Shown piece after piece: positions 44,865 through 52,996 of a stretch of DNA of 64,000 nucleotides. Under the pieces are notes generated by a model, which saw nothing but the letters and a program-made list of their open reading frames with translations, had not been told where the DNA came from and did not search any database. A program made the position numbers and the translations under genes. Origin of the DNA: Tenacibaculum soleae (GTDB lineage Bacteria; Bacteroidota; Bacteroidia; Flavobacteriales; Flavobacteriaceae); NCBI RefSeq assembly GCF_001693415.1, contig NZ_MAKX01000002.1, positions 124,001 through 188,000 on the forward strand. Direction: 5' to 3'. How positions within the stretch are numbered: the stretch's first letter is position 1; each line of letters starts with the position of its first letter.

Positions 44865-45455
44865 TTAATTTATAGTTGCAGTAATGGTATAAAATATATT
44901 TACATTACTTATTAAATCTGTAGAAACTTTACTCTTTGCTTTAACTCTAAATTGAACTGGTACATTTTCTCTACACCCAACAAATTCAAAAACCTTAATA
45001 GCTTGGCTACCATCATCTGGTAATGTAATGTAGGCGCCTCCATTTTCTAAAGTTACTGCCCTTGGTCCAAAAGGAATGTTAAGTATATCGTAAGGGCTTG
45101 AGACAGGAACAGCTGTTCCTCCTGTCGATGCTCTTGCTTCTATTAAAACTCCATTTGGTATAGCTTCAGTATGCATAAAAACTTTATATAAATATACGTT
45201 AGCGGTACAATTTTGCTCTGAAGTTGTAGGTATAGGCCCTAATAATGTTGGGTTTAACACAAATGATATTTCTTGACCGTTAATACCACTCTCAGAAGCA
45301 ATACCTGATTGCCCATCACCTGCTTCTGTGGGCAATTCAAAAGTAGATTCTATAATAAACGGCTGACCTGCAACACTTAATGTACCTGGCAAAACTTGAC
45401 CGAAAATAAAAAATGTGTTCAAAATAAAAATTAAGGTAATTATATGTTTTTTCAT
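44865..45455 (-). CDS. Secreted minor-subunit-like protein 2 of the fibre operon
   Basis: The 196-residue exported protein has the signal peptide MKKHIITLIFILNTFFIFGQ. The mature part is beta-rich with few charged residues and two Cys (EQNCTANVYLYK, EFVGCRENVPVQFRVKAKSK in part), ending ISNVNIFYTITATIN. The short hydrophobic last strand resembles those of fimbrial and WxL-like subunits. It is last in the chaperone-usher-like operon (5 bp after the previous gene). No family recognised; subunit or tip adhesin by context. Confidence 0.6.
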   Translation of the reverse strand: MKKHIITLIFILNTFFIFGQVLPGTLSVAGQPFIIESTFELPTEAGDGQSGIASESGINGQEISFVLNPTLLGPIPTTSEQNCTANVYLYKVFMHTEAIPNGVLIEARASTGGTAVPVSSPYDILNIPFGPRAVTLENGGAYITLPDDGSQAIKVFEFVGCRENVPVQFRVKAKSKVSTDLISNVNIFYTITATIN

Positions 45456-45460
45456 AGTTT

Positions 45461-46063
45461 TTAATTTAATTCATATTCTAAAGCAAATCCGTTTGGTAAG
45501 CTTAACATATTCGGATTATTAATAGTTATTCGTAATTGAAAACCATTATTAACGCCATCGCCAGAAACACCACCTCCTTTAATATCTTTTACTAAATCTT
45601 TAAAATTGGCATCAAGACTAACGGTTCTTAAATCATATATCTGTGATGGATTTTGTATATCTGAACTATTAACATTCACATTAATTACTTGAATTGTTAT
45701 TCCCATTCCATTTGGCAAGTTTTGATTTGCTCTAACACTAAGAGTTGTATTTGATGTGTTTGTATTTGTTCTGATAGAAAAATTAACCCACAACTCTTCA
45801 TTAATACTTGCATTGCCACTTAAAGCTGACAAACCTGCTTCGAGAGAAGAGTTTATACCTCCGAAAGAAATCGAATTATCAGGATCTGGTTCTACATCAA
45901 CAATAGCAAACTCTGATAAAGAAATATTAATTGGATTAACATTTTGACCTCCTCCTAAAACAAAAGAACTAGGATCATTTGCATTTAATGTTTCTTGAGA
46001 CTTAATAGTACTAACAGAAAACATTATTAAACAACACAATGTAATTTTTATAATTTTAGTCAT
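45461..46063 (-). CDS. Secreted minor-subunit-like protein 1 of the fibre operon
   Basis: The 200-residue exported protein has a signal peptide to about TIKSQ. The mature part is Asn/Ser/Gly-rich beta, with SLSEFAIVDVEPDPDNSISF near the N-terminus and LPNGFALEYELN at the end. The 'ALIDI/AIVDVEP' and final YxLxx strand patterns also occur in the major subunit, so the two are probably distant relatives. The start overlaps the usher-like gene stop by 8 bp. Confidence 0.6.
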   Translation of the reverse strand: MTKIIKITLCCLIMFSVSTIKSQETLNANDPSSFVLGGGQNVNPINISLSEFAIVDVEPDPDNSISFGGINSSLEAGLSALSGNASINEELWVNFSIRTNTNTSNTTLSVRANQNLPNGMGITIQVINVNVNSSDIQNPSQIYDLRTVSLDANFKDLVKDIKGGGVSGDGVNNGFQLRITINNPNMLSLPNGFALEYELN

Positions 46064-49000
46064 TATATAATACTTTTAAATTGTTTTTGATAAACCTAAC
46101 TTTTCTTTCTTTTCCTTCTACATCAATATTTAATTGATTTCTCACATCATCTTTTATTGTAATCGAAGTGCTTTTAACCGTTTTAATGTAATTATTATTT
46201 TTAAAACGTATCAACTTAAAATCATAGGTACCAGGAACTATGTTTTTGAATTTAAAAAATCCTTTTTCATCTGATTCTGCATAATAACTAAAGTCATTAT
46301 TGCTAATTTTCACATAGCTTCTAAGATTTTTGTTAATTACCTTACCTGTATTCGTTAAATTTAAACGACCAGATAAACTACTCGATTTTAAAAAAGCAAT
46401 TTCTAAAAAATTACTTTTATCTTTTTCTACATTAATCTCAATAGGATTTTTTTGAGCTAAAACTACATTATTAGGCAAAGAAGATTCATCTACATAAATA
46501 AAGTTTTTACCTAGCTGTAGGTTATTTAATTCAAAATTACCAAACTTGTTTGTTATAACGGTTTTACCCGCGGTAAATATTTTTATTCCTTTAACATTTA
46601 CCTTCTCATCTTTACATGACACATAACCTTCTATTCCACCTTGATCAAACATTCGTTTAAGACCTACACCAAATGAATAAGTATATTTTACAAATGTTTG
46701 TAGTTGTTTATTGTTTAATTCTGATGGGTTTTCAAAATAATTAGCTCTTAATTGTAAACGATGATGATTATTAATTTTTGCGTTTATATTTAAATTTATA
46801 TAATCTCTTTTTCTATAACTTTTCTCAGGGCTAAAACCACTATTGTAATTTGCATTTATTCTAAAAAACCTAGACACATTGTAATTTGCACCAAAATTAT
46901 ATCTGTAATAATTTTGTTTTAACCCCGAATATCCATAACGATTTGTAATAGTGTGATTTATTGATGTTCTTAAACTCAAATTTCTTAGAATTCTATAAGA
47001 TAAATTTAAATTATGTGTATACGTGTTTCTATAATCTTGATTACTTATTAGTAAGTTCTGTGTTTTTGCAAAACGCCCACCAAAGCTACCAGTAAAAGAA
47101 TTTCCAACATAGTTAAACCTATAATCAAAACCATATTCTTGATATTTGTAATTTACAGGTTCAAGCTGATCCTCTCTGATTCTTTTATCAAATCTGAAAC
47201 TAATATTATATTTTCTATTGTGTCTGTATCCAAATGTTGCATAAAAATTCTCATAATAAGGCTCTACTTCATACAAAATCGGGTCTAATTTTCTATTTAA
47301 TTTAGAAACAGCATGCCCTAGTGCAAAATTAAATCCATTCAAGTAATATGCAAAACTGTTACTAAACTGTAAGCTGTTAGAAATTGCACCTAAATAATTT
47401 TTACTAGCATAAGTTATGTTACTATTAAATGAAACATTTTTAAACTTTTGCGAAAAATTAAGTCTTGATGCATAATCTAAATTATTTTCACTAAAACTTG
47501 TAGACATTTCAGCCTCAACATAAGTACCTTTATTTCTATAATAATAATCAAAAGTTGCTATTTGACCTTTACCATCTTGTTCTATTTGATTTTTATAACT
47601 ATAATTATTTCCTTCTGATTTCACTAAAGAAACTCCAATTCGAAGAGAATCAGACTTATTATATACAGCTTTTACACCGTAAATAGGCTTATTATTATAA
47701 TCAAATAACCTTGGTTTACTGTAAAAAGTAGATAAAGTCCATTTTTTAATATTTTGGTCAATTTTAAATCCCATTCCATAACGATTACCATAACCCAATC
47801 TATTTATATCATAAGCATGATCACCTAAATATATAGTTGTTGAATTTTTATATTTATAAATAAAACTGTATTGATCTACAATACTAAAATATTTTAAGTT
47901 TTGTTTTTCTGGAGCTCTAATTATAAAATCTAAACGATGGTTCTTATTGATATCTAAAAAACCATTTCCTTTTACTTCGGCAGATAACATTGAAAAATGA
48001 TAATCTTTTGTAGATAAACTGTTAAAATTTAAACTTGCTTCAATAGGGTATCGAAAATAAGGATCCTTTTTCTTTATTGAAGTTGGTATTACCTCAACAC
48101 TATTTGTTACATAATATTTTTTATTTCCAGTAATATTTAAAACTTCCAAATTGGTACCAATTCTTCTAAAACTATTAGCCTTTTTGTTCGTTTTTTGAGA
48201 TACTGTTACTATAATAGTTGAATCTTTAGGTAAAAAAAACTCTTGTTTACTTTTTAAAATATTTTTGGTTTTTAAACTAATTTTCTGTGCCAAATTACCA
48301 TTATTCTTAATTACAAAATTAGAGTTAATTGATTCTCCTGCTTGTAATTGCTTTGGTGATTCCATTGCAAAAACCTCTAAACTATAATTAGGGTTAACAT
48401 TTAAAGTAAAATTATGTTTTTTAATTATTGATTCATCTTTTTTAAGAGTTAAAACGGCATCTGAAAGACCAGACTTAAATTGAGTTGGTATATAAAAAGT
48501 TAAGAAACATAATTTCTTCTCACCTTTTTGTAATCTACCTATTTTACTGATTGATATTATTTTCCATTCCTTAGGTAAATTGGCTTCAAGTGATATATTT
48601 TTAAATGTTTTTTTGTTATTGGTAATCTGTGTAATAACCGTGTAAGTACTATTTGTAGTGTAATCATTTTGCTTGTTTATTATATTTATATGTATATCAT
48701 TTTTTTTCAACTCATTAAAAGATATAGTTTGATTTTTATCCTGAACTGTTGCCAATTCTTTAGTATTAAATTGAATTCCTAAATCTTGTTTTGGGTTTAG
48801 AATAGTTTTGGGTTTATTAATTACAAAATCGGTTTGGGTTTTGTTAGATTTTACACCTTGCTTCCCTATAATTAATGTGTCTAGTACTGCTTTATTTTGT
48901 GTTTTATTAAAATATTTTTTATGTGTTTTTTCAACAGAAAAACTATCTATAGCTATTGTTTTATTAAATTCTATAAGAGAGTCTTTTTTATTTAGTTTAA

Positions 49001-49109
49001 TATTTTCTTCTAAAAGAGCTGGTGTTGTAAACAAATAATCACCCTTTACTTCTTTAGCACACGCTAAACAAAAAAGAACTACAATAAATATGTATAAATA
49101 TTTGTTCAT
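46056..49109 (-). CDS. Usher-like outer-membrane barrel protein with carboxypeptidase-like repeats
   Basis: 1017 residues. The export signal (MNKYLYIFIVVLFCLACAKE) has only a weak lipobox. Residues about 130-340 form Ig-like modules (NLPKEWKIISISKIGRLQKG). About 340-820 is a long barrel-like series of Tyr/Asn-rich strands (YKNSTTIYLGDHAYDINRLG, GYGNRYGMGFKIDQ). The last 200 residues are two peptidase-regulatory-like beta domains (ITNKFGNFELNNLQLG, AESDEKGFFKFKNIVPGTYD). This layout of periplasmic Ig modules plus large barrel, between a chaperone-like gene and subunit-like genes, suggests an usher or fibre-export pore. I see no direct FimD motif, so this is inference. Confidence 0.6.
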   Translation of the reverse strand: MNKYLYIFIVVLFCLACAKEVKGDYLFTTPALLEENIKLNKKDSLIEFNKTIAIDSFSVEKTHKKYFNKTQNKAVLDTLIIGKQGVKSNKTQTDFVINKPKTILNPKQDLGIQFNTKELATVQDKNQTISFNELKKNDIHINIINKQNDYTTNSTYTVITQITNNKKTFKNISLEANLPKEWKIISISKIGRLQKGEKKLCFLTFYIPTQFKSGLSDAVLTLKKDESIIKKHNFTLNVNPNYSLEVFAMESPKQLQAGESINSNFVIKNNGNLAQKISLKTKNILKSKQEFFLPKDSTIIVTVSQKTNKKANSFRRIGTNLEVLNITGNKKYYVTNSVEVIPTSIKKKDPYFRYPIEASLNFNSLSTKDYHFSMLSAEVKGNGFLDINKNHRLDFIIRAPEKQNLKYFSIVDQYSFIYKYKNSTTIYLGDHAYDINRLGYGNRYGMGFKIDQNIKKWTLSTFYSKPRLFDYNNKPIYGVKAVYNKSDSLRIGVSLVKSEGNNYSYKNQIEQDGKGQIATFDYYYRNKGTYVEAEMSTSFSENNLDYASRLNFSQKFKNVSFNSNITYASKNYLGAISNSLQFSNSFAYYLNGFNFALGHAVSKLNRKLDPILYEVEPYYENFYATFGYRHNRKYNISFRFDKRIREDQLEPVNYKYQEYGFDYRFNYVGNSFTGSFGGRFAKTQNLLISNQDYRNTYTHNLNLSYRILRNLSLRTSINHTITNRYGYSGLKQNYYRYNFGANYNVSRFFRINANYNSGFSPEKSYRKRDYINLNINAKINNHHRLQLRANYFENPSELNNKQLQTFVKYTYSFGVGLKRMFDQGGIEGYVSCKDEKVNVKGIKIFTAGKTVITNKFGNFELNNLQLGKNFIYVDESSLPNNVVLAQKNPIEINVEKDKSNFLEIAFLKSSSLSGRLNLTNTGKVINKNLRSYVKISNNDFSYYAESDEKGFFKFKNIVPGTYDFKLIRFKNNNYIKTVKSTSITIKDDVRNQLNIDVEGKERKVRFIKNNLKVLYND

Positions 49110-49167
49110 AATTTTAAGCTTTAAAAATTTATATTCTAGGACTAATACCTGTTCTTATAAACAAAAA

Positions 49168-49956
49168 TTAATCTATTTTTAAATCTACATTAACTCCTGT
49201 AAACTCTTCTCTAGAATCAGCAAGAACAATACATTTATAATCACCTTTTTTTAAGTTAGAAACATCTATATTAAAATCTCTACAAACATTTGGAAAAACA
49301 GATAAACGTTGAGTTTTAGACATCAAAATTTTATTTCCATTAAAATCATAAACCTCTAATGATAGTTTTACATTTTCTATAAAAAGAGATTCATTAAAAA
49401 TTTTAACTGTTAATTTTCTTTTATTTTTTTGACTTTCAGGTTTTAGTTCAATTTGTTTAAAATCTAACGCTACATCATCCATTAAGTTAACATCCGTTAA
49501 TAATCGTATAGCATATCTCATTTTGGTACTTAATCCAATACCTTTTGACACTTCTTTTCTAACAGGTTTATCTACATCAACCATAAGGGTTGTCCAATAT
49601 GAACCTTTTAAAAGAGCATCATTAGGAATGGTAATACTAAACTTGTAAATAAATTTTTCTTTAGGAGCTAAAACCTTTTCTAATACCGATCCATTAAACC
49701 AAGTGGTAGAAGAATTAATATGTGCAGCTTTCTCTACAAAAGTTCTACCTGTTTCACAATTATATAAAGCTTCATTTAAACTAAAAATTACACGTTGATC
49801 TATACTTGTAGGGTTTATTAATATAACTTCTCCTTTAAATGTTTGTCCTGATACTCCTGAAAATTTATGAGTAAGACCATTAACAACAATTACGTTTGCC
49901 TTTGTGATTATTGTAAAAAAAAGAAAAGCGAAAAAAATTAATCTACTTTTATTCAT
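49168..49956 (-). CDS. Periplasmic Ig-like chaperone-type protein
   Basis: The 262-residue exported protein has a signal peptide to about TKANV. It has two beta domains. The first (VINGLTHKFSGVSGQTFKGE-like start, ILINPTSIDQRVIFSLNEAL, then PKEKFIYKFSITIPNDALLKGSYWTTLMV) has the N-P/T strand and Pro-Gly-x-Y pattern of pilus chaperones and DUF916-type proteins. The second ends NLKKGDYKCIVLADSREEF. Length matches pilus chaperones. It is first in an operon with the usher-like gene, with a LytTR-type operator 78 bp upstream. Confidence 0.6.
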   Translation of the reverse strand: MNKSRLIFFAFLFFTIITKANVIVVNGLTHKFSGVSGQTFKGEVILINPTSIDQRVIFSLNEALYNCETGRTFVEKAAHINSSTTWFNGSVLEKVLAPKEKFIYKFSITIPNDALLKGSYWTTLMVDVDKPVRKEVSKGIGLSTKMRYAIRLLTDVNLMDDVALDFKQIELKPESQKNKRKLTVKIFNESLFIENVKLSLEVYDFNGNKILMSKTQRLSVFPNVCRDFNIDVSNLKKGDYKCIVLADSREEFTGVNVDLKID

Positions 49957-50033
49957 AACCTTTTGATTTAAAGTGTTTTTTATTATATCTAATGTAAATT
50001 AACAGCTATATCACTTAATCTCATCTTGTATTT

Positions 50034-50063
50034 CGATAGTTCACATTTAAGTGTCGACGAACA
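50034..50063 (-). promoter_or_regulatory. LytTR-type direct repeat, chaperone-usher operon
   Basis: Minus strand: TGTTCGTCG, 12-bp spacer, GAACTATCG; half-sites 21 bp apart. It stands 78 bp before the chaperone start. At the spacing seen for the major-subunit gene the -7 box is poor (TTAATTTA at 49995-50002), as expected for activator dependence. Confidence 0.65.
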
Positions 50064-50131
50064 GTAATTTAAATTGTATGAATGTTTTTAATCATCTTGT
50101 AAATTCCTCATCTCATCCTAAAAAACATAAA

Positions 50132-50153
50132 AAAAGCCCCGTAAAGGGCTTTT
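50132..50153 (-). terminator. Terminator after the major subunit gene
   Basis: AAAAGCCC / GGGCTTTT with loop CGTAAA, followed on the minus strand by Ts. It separates the major subunit from the chaperone-usher operon, letting the subunit be made in excess. Confidence 0.75.
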
Positions 50154-50200
50154 AAAAAATAGGGATTTTAAGGGGATGGGGGAAGGAAAATTAAAGAGGG

Positions 50201-50842
50201 TTAATTATCTGATAAAGTATAACGTATAACTGCTGAATAAGAGCCAGCTTGATAACCTGCAAAATTTCCATTTTGCTCTAATGTATAAGCTAATTTTACA
50301 CCTTGAGTTTCATCACCTGTATATACACTTTCAATACTATTAACTAGTAACACATCTGTACCTATTGGTGTTGTTGCGCCTAATGCCACACCACCAGCAG
50401 TTACTGTACCGGCAGAATCTACTGTTCCTCCATTTACTACTACTAATGGAGCTTCTGGAGTAATTCTAAGATCTAAAGACCCTGGAAAAGTACTTCCTGC
50501 TTCAAATTGCACATCAATTTGTCTTGTTACATCAAAACCAGAACCTCCTGCACCTGTTACACTTGTGTAGTTTAAATATAAATTTTGATAATCCATATCT
50601 TGAAAAGCATATAAACCTGCTTCTGCATTAGTACCTACTAAAGTAACATTTGCCATATCCATTAAAATTGTTGCTGCCTCTGCACCTTCGTTAGCATCCC
50701 AGATATCAATAAGAGCTAACTCAGGAACATTTACGTCTAGTTGATGAGTTGCCTGATTTGTATCATTATTGTCCTGAGCTACAGTTTTTTGAGTTGTGAA
50801 AGCTAATGCTAATGCGATCATAAATAGATTTACTTTTTTCAT
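50201..50842 (-). CDS. Secreted major fibre-subunit-like protein
   Basis: About 213 residues from the ATG at 50842, which gives a clean signal peptide (MKKVNLFMIALALAFTTQ...AQ); a longer frame reaching 51046 adds 68 residues over the promoter and operator and is rejected. The mature protein is acidic, Gly/Thr/Val-rich beta with no Cys, starting ATHQLDVNVPELALIDIW and ending GSYSAVIRYTLSDN. That ending is like the last strand of fimbrial and WxL-type domains. It has its own promoter, operator and terminator, which fits a highly made structural subunit. Confidence 0.65.
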   Translation of the reverse strand: MKKVNLFMIALALAFTTQKTVAQDNNDTNQATHQLDVNVPELALIDIWDANEGAEAATILMDMANVTLVGTNAEAGLYAFQDMDYQNLYLNYTSVTGAGGSGFDVTRQIDVQFEAGSTFPGSLDLRITPEAPLVVVNGGTVDSAGTVTAGGVALGATTPIGTDVLLVNSIESVYTGDETQGVKLAYTLEQNGNFAGYQAGSYSAVIRYTLSDN

Positions 50843-50871
50843 AAGATGAGATGATTTAATTAATATTGACA

Positions 50872-50879
50872 CAAATATA
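50872..50879 (-). promoter_or_regulatory. -7 promoter box of the major subunit gene
   Basis: Minus-strand TATATTTG (TAnnTTTG), 30 bp before the start. No -33 TTG is present, but the LytTR-type element begins 31 bp further upstream, at exactly the same distance as for the second LytTR gene. Confidence 0.65.
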
Positions 50880-50910
50880 TAATCGAGCCTAATAAATAAA
50901 TTCTGTTTTT

Positions 50911-50940
50911 CGATGAGTAAACCTAATCTATAGACGAATA
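50911..50940 (-). promoter_or_regulatory. LytTR-type direct repeat, major subunit
   Basis: Minus strand: TATTCGTCT, 12-bp spacer, TACTCATCG; half-sites 21 bp apart, 69 bp before the start codon. Confidence 0.7.
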
Positions 50941-51036
50941 GCCTTAAAATACTTTTAAAAAAACATACCACCTCTTTATTAAAAATAATATGTTTATAAT
51001 TCGATTTAAAACTGTTAATTGTTTTACAAAAAAAGA

Positions 51037-51081
51037 AGTTGCCCATCTATATTAATTAAAAATCAATACGAATAGACAACT
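51037..51081 (-). terminator. Possible terminator after the LytTR operon
   Basis: Minus strand AGTTGTCTAT pairs imperfectly with ATAG...CAACT, followed by TTCTTTTTTTG. It lies about 70 bp after the end of the last regulator gene. Confidence 0.45.
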
Positions 51082-51151
51082 GGTTAACAAATAATTATAT
51101 AAATGTTACAGCGTAGTTATTGTTATATATATTTTTAATTCATAAAAATGA

Positions 51152-51850
51152 TTATGGTTTAATTTTTTTAATCAGTTTAAATTTATTGGCATCATTGACA
51201 GGAATAATTTCGCTGCCTATTAAAACATTATTCTTTTCAATATTTATTTGTTTGTTAATGTTAATAGCATAATTTTGATTTATTTTCATAAAAAAATCAT
51301 TGGGTAGTTTTTTTATAATTTCGTCTAAAGTGTATTTTATACTATAATTTAAAGTATCTGTAAATATTTTAATTTCTTCTCCTTTAGTTTTTATTAAAGA
51401 AATAGTATCAATTTTTATATAAATGTTTCTTCTATTTACTTTAATAAGTAAATCATTGTTTTGAGGAAAGTATTCTACAGAAATAGAATCTTTTTCTATT
51501 AGCGATTCATTCACTTTGTCTATCGCTCTTAAAAACGTAGCATAATTAAAAGGTTTTTGTAAATAATCAACAATACAGCTATAATTAAAAGATTTTATAG
51601 CTAATTCTTTATCTGAAGTAGTAATAATTACTTTAGGTTTTGCTGTCAATAAATGTAACGAATCAAAACCGGTAATTTCTGGCATATGTACATCTAAAAA
51701 AACTAAATCAATCTTGTTTACAACTAAGTAATCAAATGCTTCTTTTGCATTAGAAAACTCATCTATAAAACGAAGTTTTTTTACCTTTGAAATAAGTCTT
51801 TTTAGTATACTTCTAGAAGTTTCTTCATCATCAATTATAATACAGTTCAT
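51152..51850 (-). CDS. LytTR-family response regulator (second copy)
   Basis: About 232 residues from ATG 51850 (a start eight codons upstream is less likely). The receiver domain (1-115) has IIDDEETS, phosphoacceptor DLVFLDVHMPEITGF, TTSDKE and the switch lysine in DYLQKPF. The LytTR DNA-binding domain follows (about 135-232; KINQNYAININKQINIEKN in part). It has its own promoter box and a LytTR-type direct repeat, so autoregulation or cross-regulation is likely. It is a paralogue of the next gene. Confidence 0.93.
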   Translation of the reverse strand: MNCIIIDDEETSRSILKRLISKVKKLRFIDEFSNAKEAFDYLVVNKIDLVFLDVHMPEITGFDSLHLLTAKPKVIITTSDKELAIKSFNYSCIVDYLQKPFNYATFLRAIDKVNESLIEKDSISVEYFPQNNDLLIKVNRRNIYIKIDTISLIKTKGEEIKIFTDTLNYSIKYTLDEIIKKLPNDFFMKINQNYAININKQINIEKNNVLIGSEIIPVNDANKFKLIKKIKP

Positions 51851-51871
51851 ATTTATTATTTTGAATGATAT

Positions 51872-51879
51872 CAAAAATA
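51872..51879 (-). promoter_or_regulatory. -7 promoter box of second LytTR gene
   Basis: Minus-strand TATTTTTG, 22 bp before the start at 51850. The distance to the LytTR-type element (39 bp start to start) is identical to that in the major subunit promoter. Confidence 0.65.
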
Positions 51880-51910
51880 AATAATCTGTAAAAATTATGA
51901 TTTACTTATT

Positions 51911-51940
51911 CGATGAAGCAACTTTATATATCGTTGAATA
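51911..51940 (-). promoter_or_regulatory. LytTR-type direct repeat, second LytTR gene
   Basis: Minus strand: TATTCAACG, 12-bp spacer, GCTTCATCG; half-sites 21 bp apart, 61 bp before the start codon. It lies in the 104-bp gap between two regulator genes. Confidence 0.7.
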
Positions 51941-51954
51941 GTATATAAATATGT

Positions 51955-52668
51955 TTAAAGTAAATTTAAACGTCTCATAAGTTCTGGTCTATTAGAACGG
52001 CTTACAGGAATTACATCTCTATCTATTAACACACTATTATCTTCAATATCAATAATTTTTGAAGTATTAATAACATAAGACCTATGTACTTTTAAAAATT
52101 GATTTGTAGGAAGTTTATCTACAATTTTCTTTAGAGTTGAATGTACTGTATAATTTTGTGAATCTGTTTTTAATAAAATATAATCACCTTTTGCCTGTAT
52201 AAGTTTTATACTTGAAATGTTTATTTTAATCAAGCGTCTATCTATATTAATAAATAGTTCTTTACCTGAAGAAACATTTGATTCTGACGAGTTCTCAGTA
52301 ACTTTTGGCTTTACACTTTTACTTTCTGCTACTTTATTAAGTGCTTTTTTTAACCTTGGTAATGATAATGGTTTAATTAAATAATCTAAAATAAAATTAT
52401 ATTCAAATGCCTCTATGGCAAATTGTTTATCTGATGATATTAATATTATTTTGGGAGGATTTTTAAGAGTTTGAACAAAATCCATTCCCGTAAAACCAGG
52501 CATATGTATATCTAAAAAAATAAGATCTACTTCATTTTTATTTAAAAACTTTATAGCATCTATAGCGTTTGAAAAAGAATCTATGACATCAATATCGTCA
52601 ATATTATCACATAAGTGTTGTAATATAATTCTTGCCGTAGCTTCGTCATCAATAATAATACTTGTCAT
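51955..52668 (-). CDS. LytTR-family response regulator (first copy)
   Basis: 237 residues: receiver domain with IIDDEATA, DLIFLDIHMPGFTGMD, LISSDKQ and DYLIKPLSL; a Ser/Lys linker (about 120-140); then LytTR domain with FINIDRRLIKINISSIKLIQ-like start and FLKVHRSYVINTSKIIDIED (in part), the HRSYVIN signature. It is the natural phosphate acceptor for the HPt protein encoded 6 bp upstream. LytTR regulators bind paired 9-bp direct repeats about two helical turns apart, which are present in this region. Confidence 0.94.
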   Translation of the reverse strand: MTSIIIDDEATARIILQHLCDNIDDIDVIDSFSNAIDAIKFLNKNEVDLIFLDIHMPGFTGMDFVQTLKNPPKIILISSDKQFAIEAFEYNFILDYLIKPLSLPRLKKALNKVAESKSVKPKVTENSSESNVSSGKELFINIDRRLIKINISSIKLIQAKGDYILLKTDSQNYTVHSTLKKIVDKLPTNQFLKVHRSYVINTSKIIDIEDNSVLIDRDVIPVSRSNRPELMRRLNLL

Positions 52669-52674
52669 AAAATT

Positions 52675-52995
52675 TTAAAGCTTATTTAAAAATTCTGTAA
52701 TATTTTGCAAGATAGTGTTAAACCCGTCTTTTAAACTCGGATTACCTTCTTTTAGATTATCTTCATGATCTACAGCAAAATTATAACTTTTTTCAAGTCC
52801 TAAAATACTAATTTTATGTTTAATTTTATGTACATCAGAAGCTAGTTTTTTGTAATCTTCTTTTTCTAAATTTTCAAAATAGGTTTTAATCTCAGTCGGA
52901 AATTCATTCTTTATTACAGCTATTAATTGTTTTTTAAAAGCAATATCATCTCCTGCCAGTTCATTTATATAATTTATGTTAGGTTTTTCTTCCAT
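52675..52995 (-). CDS. HPt-domain phosphotransfer protein
   Basis: The 106-residue four-helix protein carries the phosphotransfer motif VHKIKHKISILGL, matching the HPt pattern AHxLKGxxxxxG with the phosphorylatable His near residue 57. It sits between a histidine kinase and a LytTR regulator with gaps of 1 and 6 bp. It probably relays phosphate from a receiver domain to the LytTR regulators. Function is assigned from motif and context. Confidence 0.85.
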   Translation of the reverse strand: MEEKPNINYINELAGDDIAFKKQLIAVIKNEFPTEIKTYFENLEKEDYKKLASDVHKIKHKISILGLEKSYNFAVDHEDNLKEGNPSLKDGFNTILQNITEFLNKL

Positions 52996-52996
52996 C

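Noticed and set aside
50843..51046. N-terminal extension of the major subunit ORF up to 51046
   Set aside because: It would put 68 non-signal residues before a perfect signal peptide and would cover the promoter box and the LytTR-type operator.
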